Assembly (NCBI GenBank): GCA_028290165.1
Contig: JAQGKJ010000372.1
Location: 1 to 22,531, forward strand
Direction of reading: 5' to 3'
DNA length: 22,531 bases
Source of the DNA: Bradyrhizobium sp.
GTDB lineage: Bacteria; Pseudomonadota; Alphaproteobacteria; Rhizobiales; Xanthobacteraceae
Made by a program: the position numbers and the translations under genes. The notes under the pieces are model-generated. The model made no database searches and was not told where the DNA came from. It saw only the letters and a list, made by a program, of their open reading frames with translations. Shown here in pieces: positions 7,289-15,554 of the stretch. The first letter of the stretch is position 1; the number at the start of each line of letters is the position of its first letter.

Positions 7289-7426
7289 ATGATCGCCGAA
7301 CGCGCCGACGGCCGCCTGCTGCAGCAGCCCGATTTGTCTGGCCGCAGGCTGAGGAACCGGCTCATTGCGGCCAATGCGGTTGCATGGATCGCGATCGTCG
7401 TGCTGATTCGCGTGGTCTTTTTCTAG
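7289..7426 (+). CDS. Small single-pass (tail-anchored) membrane protein, unknown function
   Basis: A 45-residue protein not recognised as a member of any family I know. It has a charged, probably cytoplasmic N-terminal half (MIAERADGRLLQQPDLSGRR) and a single hydrophobic segment running to the last residue (about 26-45, ANAVAWIAIVVLIRVVFF), with Arg before it, as in a tail-anchored or bitopic N-in protein. The strong ribosome site at 7277 supports translation. It is the first gene of the plus-strand exopolysaccharide unit, followed 84 bp later by the phosphatase, so a role in the export or control machinery is possible. In-frame extension to 7208 would give 72 residues. Confidence 0.6.
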   Translation: MIAERADGRLLQQPDLSGRRLRNRLIAANAVAWIAIVVLIRVVFF

Positions 7427-7510
7427 GGGCGAATCACCCGTGCTGGCCGCGGCGCGGTTCCTGCTTTCAATTTGACCGTGGAACTGTTCCATGATCGAAC
7501 CTCGCAGACG

Positions 7511-8248
7511 ATGCGCCAGCCGTCCGCCGCGAACTCGCAAATTATCGCCGCTTCGACTCCGGCAAATACGCGCATCTACGCCGTGGGCGATATCCACGGC
7601 CGGGCCGATCTGCTGATCGAAATCATTGCGCGCATCGACGAAGACCTCCAGCGCCGGCCGGTAGCGCATGCGATCGAGGTTTATCTGGGCGACTACATCG
7701 ATCGCGGCCCGGATTCAAAGACCGTTATCGATCTGCTCGCCGTCCGGCTGGTCAAAAATCGCGCGGTTTGCCTGCGTGGTAACCATGAGGCGTTGATGGA
7801 GGATTTTCTCCGAGACCCATCCAATCTTCGCCCCTGGCTGCAACTCGGCGGCCTGCAAACGCTGGCTTCCTATGGCGTTCATTCGCGCTCCAGGCGATTC
7901 GAAAATGAGATCGACCTGTACCGCCGCTTCTGGAGCGCGTTTCCGCGGGAACACGAACTTTTCCTGCAGTGCCTCCGTTATAGTTTCTGTTGCGGAGATT
8001 TCCTGTTCGTGCATGCCGGAATTCGCCCGGATATCCCGATCGGGCAGCAGGATCTCGACGATCTCCTGTGGATTCGCCACGAGTTCCTCAACTCGGCAAA
8101 GCAACACGGAAAATTTGTCGTTCACGGCCACACGCCGGTTCCCCATCCCGATATCAGGCAAAACCGAATCAACATCGACACCGAAGCGTGGCGGACGGGA
8201 ACTCTCACCTGCGTCGCGATCGAGGGCACAACGATTTTGGTTTTGTGA
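7511..8248 (+). CDS. PPP-family metallophosphatase (serine/threonine phosphatase type)
   Basis: A 245-residue cytoplasmic phosphoesterase with two bound metals. All PPP signatures are present: GDIHGR (26-31), GDYIDRG (60-66), LRGNHE (88-93), HAGI (168-171) and HGHT (205-208). The bacterial PPP family includes Ser/Thr and Tyr phosphatases and diadenosine tetraphosphatase (ApaH). The start is uncertain: the ATG at 7511 and a TTG at 7472 (13 residues longer) both lack a clear ribosome site; the domain begins about 20 residues after 7511. It sits at the head of the export genes. An exopolysaccharide-region Ser/Thr phosphatase (PssZ) is known in Rhizobium leguminosarum. Action on the downstream tyrosine kinase is my inference. 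Confidence 0.88.
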   Translation: MRQPSAANSQIIAASTPANTRIYAVGDIHGRADLLIEIIARIDEDLQRRPVAHAIEVYLGDYIDRGPDSKTVIDLLAVRLVKNRAVCLRGNHEALMEDFLRDPSNLRPWLQLGGLQTLASYGVHSRSRRFENEIDLYRRFWSAFPREHELFLQCLRYSFCCGDFLFVHAGIRPDIPIGQQDLDDLLWIRHEFLNSAKQHGKFVVHGHTPVPHPDIRQNRINIDTEAWRTGTLTCVAIEGTTILVL

Positions 8249-8269
8249 AGCGCTCATGTCAGGCCAAGT

Positions 8270-8290
8270 AGATGGAACCTGTGTCCATCT
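8270..8290. repeat. 7-bp inverted repeat between phosphatase and OPX genes
   Basis: AGATGGA, 7 bp, TCCATCT starts 21 bp after the phosphatase stop. No T-tract follows, so it is not a classic terminator. It may be an operator or an RNA stem. A T7 run lies further on, at 8336-8342, before the OPX gene. Confidence 0.35.
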
Positions 8291-8402
8291 CATGACAAAA
8301 CTTCGCACTCCCCTGCGTTGGAAAATGCTGTCACATTTTTTTGCCTTCTTTGCCCGCGTATGATCGGCCGCAATCAGAGGACTTTGAGTATGGGGTGCCG
8401 TC

Positions 8403-8987
8403 ATGCTGCAACGATCGATCCGCGTCCGGGGTTTATCGTTTCTTTTCATCTTCATCGTATCCGCGGTAATCGCGCTTCCTGCGAAGGCCTTTGCACAGGC
8501 GCAGCCGCTGACGGCCGCGTCGTTGGGGGAAAGCTACGTGCTTGGTCCGATGGACAGAATTCGCCTCAAGGTTTACGGCGAGCCTGATATCGCCGGCGAA
8601 TATGAGATCGACAGCAACGGCCAGGTTTCGATCCCGCTCGCCGGACATATCCGAGCCGCCGGCCTGACCACGCACCAGCTGGAGCGGGCAATCACATCGG
8701 CGCTATCGAAAGGGATCGTGCGTGATCCACGCGTGAACGTCGAGATCGCCCTGTATCGCCCCTATTATATTCTCGGCGAGGTCAAGAAGGGCGGCGAATA
8801 TCCCTATCGTCTTGGCCTGACCGTGATGGATGCGGTCGCCAGCGCCGGCGGTTTCACCTATCGCGCCAACGAGAACAAAGTCTATCTGCGGCGATCGGGT
8901 GCCGGCGTTGAAGAGGTCTATGCTCTCGACGCACCCATTCTGATCTTTCCCGGCGATAACATCCGCATCCCGGAGCGCTACTTCTAA
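8403..8987 (+). CDS. Polysaccharide export protein, short OPX (Wza/GumB-like)
   Basis: A 194-residue exported protein of the outer-membrane polysaccharide export family. It has an N-terminal signal peptide (about 1-32, cleavage near AFA-QA), a Poly_export domain (about 45-115, starting YVLGPMDRIRLKVYGEP) and one SLBB domain (about 118-185, YYILGEVKKGGEYPY through the end). There is no C-terminal amphipathic helix like the one that forms the Wza outer-membrane pore, and only one SLBB domain, so it resembles GumB and short OPX proteins. I see no lipobox cysteine. GGGGTG precedes the ATG. A gap of about 320 bp separates it from the beta-barrel gene, its likely partner. Confidence 0.92.
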   Translation: MLQRSIRVRGLSFLFIFIVSAVIALPAKAFAQAQPLTAASLGESYVLGPMDRIRLKVYGEPDIAGEYEIDSNGQVSIPLAGHIRAAGLTTHQLERAITSALSKGIVRDPRVNVEIALYRPYYILGEVKKGGEYPYRLGLTVMDAVASAGGFTYRANENKVYLRRSGAGVEEVYALDAPILIFPGDNIRIPERYF

Positions 8988-9306
8988 CGTCCCTCAAAAT
9001 TATTTTCCTTCGAGAAACGTTGCGCGGTTGAGCCAACTCGCCGTGAACACGCTGATGTCGCCATAGTGTCGACTTTTTACGGTGCAAATTTTTTTGCAGC
9101 GCGGAAAACTTTTTCTCATCACTCACGTTGTAGTTGAGGAAGATACCCTTCCCGATCTCACTACGCAATGTTCAGTGATGCTGATGACGATGGGCACCAC
9201 AGCGCGGCTGACGTCTTTGTGAACGGCTCACGATGTTTTTTTGGGCAGCGATAGTTGTATCGACGCGGTTGAGCGACCGGCGAGGGTTGCTTGCCACAAA
9301 GGACGA
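8988..9306. promoter_or_regulatory. Intergenic region with T-tracts, likely secondary promoter for the barrel/co-polymerase genes
   Basis: A gap of 319 bp with no gene I can support. It contains T5-T7 runs at 9074-9078, 9089-9095, 9110-9114 and 9236-9242. It also has a 6-bp stem with a TTTT loop (TGCAAA/TTTGCA, 9083-9098) and a small dyad CGATA/TATCG at 9249-9262. I could not pick a convincing -35/-10 pair. The length and base make-up suggest a separate promoter or regulator-binding region. Confidence 0.4.
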
Positions 9307-10737
9307 ATGATGAAGTGTGCGTTTGCATTTTCACGGCCGGACGCGAGTGAAGAGAGTCGCGGGACGGCGCGTCCGGCAAGTTCGCTACGCCGATGCGGTC
9401 TTGCGATCGTGCCGGCGCCCGCTGCGGCGATTGTGCTCGGCCTGGTGTCGCCGGCGAATGCCCAGATCGTCCCGTCGCCTTATGAGGAGGTCGCGGCGCC
9501 CTGGAACGCGCAGCGGGTATTCGAATCCTCGCCGCTGCCGAACCTGGCCGATCAAGATGCCCGCGAAGGGCTGCTGCCCGAGGACGCGCCGGTCAAGAAC
9601 AGGCAACAACCCGGATACGAGCCGGTCGGCATCCGCTCGGGATCATGGCTGTTCAGCCCTGCCCTGATGACCGGCGGCTTCTTTGACAGCAATGTGTTTT
9701 CTTCGAACACCAACAAGCGTTCGGATATCGCCGCCGTATTCGAGCCTTCACTGCGCGCCAACACGCTTTGGGAGCGGCACGGCATCGATCTCAGGCTGGA
9801 CGCCCAGTCGACCGTCTATAACCAGAATCCCGGCCTCGATCAGACCAACGCCAGCCTCAAGGGTAACGCCTGGTTCGACATCGCCCACGATATGGCCGTT
9901 CTGACCAATTTTCAGGCCGCTCATTTGAACGAGGGCGTCGGCACACTGACTTCACCGGCAAACGCCGTGCAGCCGACGCCGTACGATCTTTTCTCGGGCG
10001 ATGTCAGCCTGCGCAAGGAATTCGACCGGCTGACCACATCGATCGGATTTCGTACCGATTCCTACACTTACGGATCGACGCGGGCGCAGAACGGAACCAT
10101 CATCGATCAAAGCAGCCGCGACGGCCAGATCTATTCCGTTCACAGCCGGATCGACTATGCGTTTTCGCAAACGCTCGGCTGGTTTGCCAGCGTCGAGGGC
10201 AACGAACGCAACATCCGCGGCACTCCTGCCCAGACGCTGGATTCGGAAGGCTACCGGGCGCTGTCCGGCGTCCGGGTCGACTTTACCAACCTGATTACCG
10301 GCGAGTTCGGCGCCGGATATGTGCAGCAGCGCTTCGTCGATCCGACGATCGGCACCATCGAGGGGCCCACCTATCGCGCCAGGCTGACCTGGCGTCCGAC
10401 GCGTCTCGTCGATGTCCACCTCAATGCCGAACAACTCGTCACCGAAACCGCCGACACAAGCTCCGTCGGCGTGCTGGCCGATACGGTGCAGCTCGGCGTC
10501 GATTACGAACTGCGCCGCAACGTCATTCTGTCGGTCAACGGCGGATACGAGACCGACCGCTTCTTCGGCCAGGTGCGCAAGGACAAGGTCGTCACCACCG
10601 ATTCCAAAATCAAATATTTGCTCAGCCGCTTCGGCTCCATTTCCCTCTATCATCAGTATACTAACCGCAACAGCGATATTCCCACCTTCAGCTTCGACAA
10701 ACATCAGGTAGGGATCAATGTTACAGCGCAGTTCTGA
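9307..10737 (+). CDS. Outer-membrane beta-barrel protein (putative beta-barrel porin 2 type, PF10082-like)
   Basis: About 476 residues, exported to the outer membrane. The N-terminus has a long basic region and then a hydrophobic stretch (CGLAIVPAPAAAIVLGLVSPANAQ) with a cleavage site at ANA-Q. After a linker the mature part is made of alternating short strands rich in Tyr, Phe, Asp and Asn with turns, as in a barrel, and the last residue is Phe (NVTAQF), the usual signal for barrel assembly. Tandem ATG codons at 9307 and 9310 follow AAAGGA; the second has the better spacing. The stop overlaps the co-polymerase start by 20 bp, implying tight co-expression and a role in exopolysaccharide export. 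The exact strand number cannot be judged by eye. Confidence 0.85.
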   Translation: MMKCAFAFSRPDASEESRGTARPASSLRRCGLAIVPAPAAAIVLGLVSPANAQIVPSPYEEVAAPWNAQRVFESSPLPNLADQDAREGLLPEDAPVKNRQQPGYEPVGIRSGSWLFSPALMTGGFFDSNVFSSNTNKRSDIAAVFEPSLRANTLWERHGIDLRLDAQSTVYNQNPGLDQTNASLKGNAWFDIAHDMAVLTNFQAAHLNEGVGTLTSPANAVQPTPYDLFSGDVSLRKEFDRLTTSIGFRTDSYTYGSTRAQNGTIIDQSSRDGQIYSVHSRIDYAFSQTLGWFASVEGNERNIRGTPAQTLDSEGYRALSGVRVDFTNLITGEFGAGYVQQRFVDPTIGTIEGPTYRARLTWRPTRLVDVHLNAEQLVTETADTSSVGVLADTVQLGVDYELRRNVILSVNGGYETDRFFGQVRKDKVVTTDSKIKYLLSRFGSISLYHQYTNRNSDIPTFSFDKHQVGINVTAQF

Positions 10738-13036
10738 CCAGCCTTATCCGGCTCTCGACGAGGCAACCGGCAGCGCTGTCGAGAGATCGACGCTTCCAAC
10801 CGTCGACCTGCGCGAGATGGCGCGAATTCTGCGCCGCCGCTGGAAGCTGCTTGCGGCGCCCGCGATCGGCCTGATGGTAATGGCGCTGATCTACATCCTG
10901 GCGGCCACCACATTATATACGGCGACTTCCACAGTGCTGGTCGATCCCAGGCGTTCAACGGCGATCGAATCGAATCAGTCGGCGATGCAGATGTCGAATT
11001 TCGGAACCGACGATGCGACCATCGAAAGCGAGACGCTGTTGATCCAGTCGGGCGCGATCTTGCAGCGCGTGGTGGACAAGCTGAAGCTGACCGAGGATCC
11101 GGAGTTCATTCCGACACCGGGCCTGCTCGATCCGATCAAGCACCTGTTCAGCAGCAGCGGTCCTGCTGCCGGTGCGAGCCCGGAAGACGGCGCCAGAGCG
11201 AGGTCGGTGGACATCCTGATGCGCCGGATGAAGGTAACCCGGCAGGGCACCACCTTTCTTGTCGATATCAACGTCAGCTCGGAATCGCCGCGAAAAGCCG
11301 CTGCGATCGCGAACGCGGTGGCGGAGGCGTATTTCGAAGAACAGGTCCGTGCCAAGAGCGATTCGACACGTATCGCCTCCAGCTGGCTCAACGGGCAGAT
11401 CGATGGGCTGAAGTCGCGGGTGAGCGCGGCGGAAAAGGCGGTCGAGGATTTCCGTTCCGCCAATAACCTGACGGTGTCGCAGGGCGTTACCGTCAACGAC
11501 CAGCAGATCACCGACCTCAATAACCAGCTGATCTCCGCCCGCGTGCAGACCGCGGAGGCGCGCGCCAAGTTCGACCAGGCCCAGCAATTGAGCAAATCCA
11601 GCGGCGACCAGGGCGGCTTCAACGCCGCGATCTCGTCGGACATCGTCAGCAAGCTGCGCGCCCAATATGCCGATATCGCGAAGAACGAAGCCGATCTTTC
11701 GAGCAAATACGGGCCGCGCCATCCCCTCGTCGCCAATGTTCACGCGCAGCTGAAGGACACCCAGCGCCTCATCAATGAGGAAATACAGCGCATCCTGCAA
11801 AGCACGCGGCGCGATTACGACGTTGCGCGCTCGCGCGAAGCGTCGCTGCAGCAGAGCTTCGACCAGCTGCAGGGGGTTTCGAGCACTTCCGGCCAGGCCC
11901 AGGTACGCTTGCGCGAGTTGCAGCGGGAGGCCGAGGCCAACCGCACGCTCTATGAATCCTATCTGGCCCGCTACAAGGAAGCCACGGCGCAGGAGTCCCT
12001 CGAAATGCCGGACTCCCACGTCGTCACCAAGGCCAGCATACCGATCGCGCCGTCCTGGCCGAAAAGCATGCTGGTGCTCGGTCTCGCGCTGACGCTTGGG
12101 CTGGGCATGGGATGCGTTCTCGCATTTCTCGCCGACTATCTGGACCAGCGGATCAAGACGCTTGAGCAGGCCGAGCAAATCTCCGGCGTGCCCGCGCTTG
12201 CCGCGGTTCCGCTGGTCGGCGCGCGGGAACTGGCGAGGCTCGCGAAACGCGGACGCAAGGAACTCGGCCGCTACGATCCAAGAACCATGAAACTGTTGCC
12301 GGCCACCCTGCAGCCGCCGCTGATGCGCTACGCGCTCGACGCGCCCGGCACTTTCTTCGCGGAGGCGATCCGCGCTGTTCGGCTCTCGCTCCAGCGCACC
12401 ATGCGGGCCCAGCCGGTCAAAGTCGTGCTCGTTACATCCGCGCTGGAGAGTGAGGGGAAGACGACGCTCGCCGCCAATCTCGCACAGTCGTTCGCGACGC
12501 TGGGTGTGCGGACCCTCCTGATCGATGGCGATCTTCGCAGCCCGCAACTGACGCGCTTATTGTCCCCGCACGCCGACACCGGATTGCTCGAAGTCGCCGT
12601 GAATCGCGCTACCCTGGAGCAAGCCATTCTGGTCGACCGCAGCACGGGACTTTCGATCCTGCCGTCGACCGCGGTCAAGCAGGCCGATCTGATCACGGAA
12701 CTGATGTTCTCGGAACGGATCGTCGACGTTCTCGATGAGCTGCGTCGCCGCTATGAGCTGATCATCATCGACTCGCCGCCGCTGGTGCCGCTGGTCGACG
12801 GCCGCGCGCTGGCCGAGCTTGCCGATCGCATCATTCTCGCCCTGGCGTGGGATCAGACGCCCGGCGAGGTCCTGACTCACACCATCGACCTGCTCTCGCC
12901 GGTCCATGACCGGATTCTCGGAACCGTCCTGACGCGGGTCGATCTCAGCCGGCTGCGCTTCTACGACTATTATCGCAGTTCGGCCTATCTCAAGCCTTAC
13001 GCGACCGCCGGGCTCACGGCCGAGGCGGCGCAGTGA
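10718..13036 (+). CDS. Polysaccharide co-polymerase with tyrosine autokinase domain (Wzc/ExoP-like)
   Basis: A 772-residue inner-membrane protein controlling chain length and linking polymerisation to export. A cytoplasmic N-terminus is followed by membrane segment 1 (about 44-66), the Wzz domain, a long coiled-coil periplasmic region rich in Ala, Gln and Glu, a GNVR-type block and membrane segment 2 (about 448-471). The C-terminal BY-kinase has Walker A SALESEGKTT (574-583), Walker A' LLIDGDLRSP (600-609) and Walker B LIIIDSPP (681-688). The tail carries five tyrosines (749, 751, 752, 757, 761), the usual autophosphorylation cluster. The start overlaps the barrel gene by 20 bp and has AGGTAGGG upstream. 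The stop overlaps the polymerase start as GTGA. Regulation by phosphorylation is known for the family. Confidence 0.95.
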   Translation: MLQRSSDQPYPALDEATGSAVERSTLPTVDLREMARILRRRWKLLAAPAIGLMVMALIYILAATTLYTATSTVLVDPRRSTAIESNQSAMQMSNFGTDDATIESETLLIQSGAILQRVVDKLKLTEDPEFIPTPGLLDPIKHLFSSSGPAAGASPEDGARARSVDILMRRMKVTRQGTTFLVDINVSSESPRKAAAIANAVAEAYFEEQVRAKSDSTRIASSWLNGQIDGLKSRVSAAEKAVEDFRSANNLTVSQGVTVNDQQITDLNNQLISARVQTAEARAKFDQAQQLSKSSGDQGGFNAAISSDIVSKLRAQYADIAKNEADLSSKYGPRHPLVANVHAQLKDTQRLINEEIQRILQSTRRDYDVARSREASLQQSFDQLQGVSSTSGQAQVRLRELQREAEANRTLYESYLARYKEATAQESLEMPDSHVVTKASIPIAPSWPKSMLVLGLALTLGLGMGCVLAFLADYLDQRIKTLEQAEQISGVPALAAVPLVGARELARLAKRGRKELGRYDPRTMKLLPATLQPPLMRYALDAPGTFFAEAIRAVRLSLQRTMRAQPVKVVLVTSALESEGKTTLAANLAQSFATLGVRTLLIDGDLRSPQLTRLLSPHADTGLLEVAVNRATLEQAILVDRSTGLSILPSTAVKQADLITELMFSERIVDVLDELRRRYELIIIDSPPLVPLVDGRALAELADRIILALAWDQTPGEVLTHTIDLLSPVHDRILGTVLTRVDLSRLRFYDYYRSSAYLKPYATAGLTAEAAQ

Positions 13037-14448
13037 TACAGTCTGGCCGCGTTGCCGGATCGAGAGTGACAGCGCCGCAACATTCCTATCGCGGCGCTGG
13101 TCCCGTCATGGCAGCAAGCCGCCGCCCGCCCCAAGCTGCCGGCAACAGGCCCGCCGAAGCGGGGCGACTGATCGACTTGATGATTGTCGGGCTGGTCCTG
13201 CTGGCCACCATTACCACCTTCACGATTTCCGCGGCGATGTTGACCGAGTGGAAGATCCATTATGTGACGACGGGCGGCAATTTCTACGAGAAATTTCATC
13301 CGGCGACCTTCTTCACCTTTCTCGCCTTCTTCCTGCTGCTCGTTCGTAACGGCGATCCGATCGGTGAGATCAATCGGATGTTTTCCGAAGCCAAGCTTCT
13401 TCTGGTCTATCTGGTCGCCTGGCTCGCGCTGCTGGCTCAGATGCTGGTGCTGGAGCGGCCGTTTACCGTCATCATCGATACCTTCCTGCTGCCGGTCGTG
13501 CTGTGCCTTGTGATCTGGCGGCTTTCGCCATCACAGCGAAAACCGCTGGTGTGGGGACTCCATTTTACGATTCTGCTCAACGTCGTCCTCGGCTATTACG
13601 AATATTTCTCCGGTCACCGCCTGATTCCGCTGACGCTTGGCGACGTGATCGTGATGGGAGAGTGGCGCTCGTCCGCGCTTCTGGGCCATCCGCTCACCGC
13701 CTCGGGCCTGATCGGGGCCTATATTCTGGCGCTCATCCTGCGCCCCGCGCTTTGTCCTCCGATCATCGTGCGGCTGCCGCTGATCGTGTTCTGCCTGGGG
13801 TCGCTGATGGTGTTCGGTGGCCGCACTGCACTGGTCACGGTGTTGACCATGATCGGCGGTTTCGCCGCCCTGGAGTTATTCAGGATGCTGCGCGGCGGTC
13901 GCACGTCGCTTCCGGTGGCGATCGGCGCGATCTGCCTGCTGTTCGTCGCGGCCGCCGGCATCTTCGCCGCGCTCGATCTCGGAATCTTCGACAAGATGTT
14001 GCTGCGATTCTCCTCCGACAAAGGCAGCACGCTGGCGCGCTACGCGACCTTCAACCTGCTGTCGCATTTCGACTGGACCGAACTGGTGCTGGGCCCGAAC
14101 CCGATACGGGCAAACGCGCTGCAGACCCAATGGGGCCTCAATTACGGCATCGAGGACTTCTGGATCTCGTGCATCGTCCAGTTCGGCATTGTCCATACCG
14201 TCCTGCTGACGATCGGATTGGTCGGCCTGTTTACCGAAATCATGCAGCGCGCCAGCGGCGCCGCATGGACGATCGTCGTGCTGATCATCATCGTCGCGGC
14301 GAGTTCGGTCAGCTTTTCATCGAAGAATATTCAGCTCGCGCAGTTCATTCTTCTGATCACGCTGCTGCTCCCGCGCGCGCGGCATATCGCCGTATCCACA
14401 GGCCTCGGTTCGCAAGGCAGGCGCCGGCCGATTCCGGTCTACTCCTAG
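13033..14448 (+). CDS. Wzy-like polysaccharide polymerase (O-antigen ligase/polymerase type membrane protein)
   Basis: A 471-residue inner-membrane protein with about ten or more hydrophobic segments starting near residue 47. The conserved loop RSSALLGHP (212-220) and the following GGRTAL (262-267) resemble the family's R-x-x-G-x-x-x-HP and SR-type motifs. A larger loop with WTELVLGPNP lies further on. It should join lipid-linked repeat units at the periplasmic face. The GTG start overlaps the previous stop by 4 bp (GTGA) with GAGGCGG upstream; an ATG at 13108 is a possible later start that would remove a disordered basic N-terminus. Its place between co-polymerase and glycosyltransferase fits a polymerase better than a ligase. 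VpsF-type naming could also apply. Confidence 0.85.
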   Translation: MIQSGRVAGSRVTAPQHSYRGAGPVMAASRRPPQAAGNRPAEAGRLIDLMIVGLVLLATITTFTISAAMLTEWKIHYVTTGGNFYEKFHPATFFTFLAFFLLLVRNGDPIGEINRMFSEAKLLLVYLVAWLALLAQMLVLERPFTVIIDTFLLPVVLCLVIWRLSPSQRKPLVWGLHFTILLNVVLGYYEYFSGHRLIPLTLGDVIVMGEWRSSALLGHPLTASGLIGAYILALILRPALCPPIIVRLPLIVFCLGSLMVFGGRTALVTVLTMIGGFAALELFRMLRGGRTSLPVAIGAICLLFVAAAGIFAALDLGIFDKMLLRFSSDKGSTLARYATFNLLSHFDWTELVLGPNPIRANALQTQWGLNYGIEDFWISCIVQFGIVHTVLLTIGLVGLFTEIMQRASGAAWTIVVLIIIVAASSVSFSSKNIQLAQFILLITLLLPRARHIAVSTGLGSQGRRRPIPVYS

Positions 14449-14462
14449 GATCAGAACAACGC

Positions 14463-15533
14463 ATGGCGATCTATGTCGACCACACCCATCTCGGACGTCA
14501 CGTCACCGGCCTCGAACGGATCACGCTCGAGCTGTTTTCCCCCGCGGCGCTGGCGCCGCTGGACGTCGTTCCCGTGACGGCCCAGGGCACGCGCCAGATG
14601 GTGACGACGCAAACCTTTGGGCTGCCGATGCGGCTCGCGGCCTCCTCTTCCATCCTGTTGTGTCCCGGCTTTCCGCCCAGCCCGTTGCTGCGGCCGTTTG
14701 CGTCGCGCGTATTGCCCTACATCCATGACATCTTCCTGCTGTCGCGGCCGGCCGACCTCAATCGGCGCGCCAGGCTTTATATGGCCGCACCCTTCAAGCT
14801 CGCGTTGCGGCATTACCCCCGCTTTCTCGCCAATTCCAGCGACACAAGAGCAAAACTGTCCGCCCATTGCCGTTCTGATGCGGCGATCACGCTCTATCGT
14901 CCGCCGGTGCGCAACGTGTTCGATCTCGACTCGAAGGCGCGCACCGCGCGTGAAACCCGGCCGCTGCGGCTGGTGGCGCTTGGAACGGTGGAACCGAGGA
15001 AGAATTTCGTCGCGGCGGCGCGGATCATGAGCGCGTTGCGCGCCCAGGGTTTTGCGGACGCAACCCTCGATATCGTCGGACGTCAAGGCTGGGGCGAGGA
15101 CTGGCAGACCCTGAAGGGGTTTCCCGGCGTCACCTTGCACGGCTACCAGCCAGCCGGGCGCGTCAAGCAGTTGCTTGACGAAGCGGACCTTTTCATTTGC
15201 ACGTCGCATGACGAAGGCCTGGGCCTGCCGCTTCTGGAAGCGCAATATGGCGGCCTTCCGATCATCGCGCCGGACGCCGCCGTTTTCCATGAGGTGCTCG
15301 GCGCCTCCGGCCTGTTCGTCGATCCGGCCGATCCGGTTTCGGCCGCTGCCAAACTAGCGGCAACGCTGTCGGACCCCCAATGGCGCTCCCGCCATGTCAC
15401 GCTCGCGGCGGAAAATCTCAAACGTTGGAACGCGCTGGCGAGTGCCGACCGGGACGCCGTGATCGGCCTGATCGCCGAACTCGCCGGGCGGCCGGTATCC
15501 GCAAAGGCCAGCATATCGCAGCAGTCTTGCTGA
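14463..15533 (+). CDS. Glycosyltransferase family 4 (first of three)
   Basis: A 356-residue cytoplasmic or peripheral retaining glycosyltransferase of the GT-B fold. The C-terminal half has EPRKNF (177-182), IVGRQGWGEDW and the GT4 E-x7-E signature EGLGLPLLE (251-259), followed by GGLPIIAPDAAVFHEVLG. The N-terminal half is shorter than usual and lacks a clear glycine-rich loop, but has VTGLERI in the equivalent place. The ATG at 14463 lies 14 bp after the polymerase stop, with AGGA overlapping that stop. The frame stays open far upstream across the polymerase gene, which is only a shadow. Donor and linkage are unknown; mannose is plausible for a GT4 beside manC. Confidence 0.9.
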   Translation: MAIYVDHTHLGRHVTGLERITLELFSPAALAPLDVVPVTAQGTRQMVTTQTFGLPMRLAASSSILLCPGFPPSPLLRPFASRVLPYIHDIFLLSRPADLNRRARLYMAAPFKLALRHYPRFLANSSDTRAKLSAHCRSDAAITLYRPPVRNVFDLDSKARTARETRPLRLVALGTVEPRKNFVAAARIMSALRAQGFADATLDIVGRQGWGEDWQTLKGFPGVTLHGYQPAGRVKQLLDEADLFICTSHDEGLGLPLLEAQYGGLPIIAPDAAVFHEVLGASGLFVDPADPVSAAAKLAATLSDPQWRSRHVTLAAENLKRWNALASADRDAVIGLIAELAGRPVSAKASISQQSC

Positions 15534-15554
15534 GCGTTAACGGGGCGGCATCAA

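Noticed and set aside
12437..12466. Walker A of the co-polymerase reads ESEGKT rather than GEGKS
   Set aside because: The replaced glycine position is variable in BY-kinases (Asn or Ser is common); the Lys and Thr are intact, so no loss of activity is implied.
10955..12547. 530-codon minus-strand frame opposite the co-polymerase
   Set aside because: Antisense shadow; the plus strand carries Walker motifs and the kinase tail.
13503..14462. Long in-frame upstream extension of the first GT4 gene
   Set aside because: It runs across the polymerase gene in another frame, is very Arg/Asp/Pro-rich and lacks family similarity. The GT4 domain begins at 14463 with its own start.
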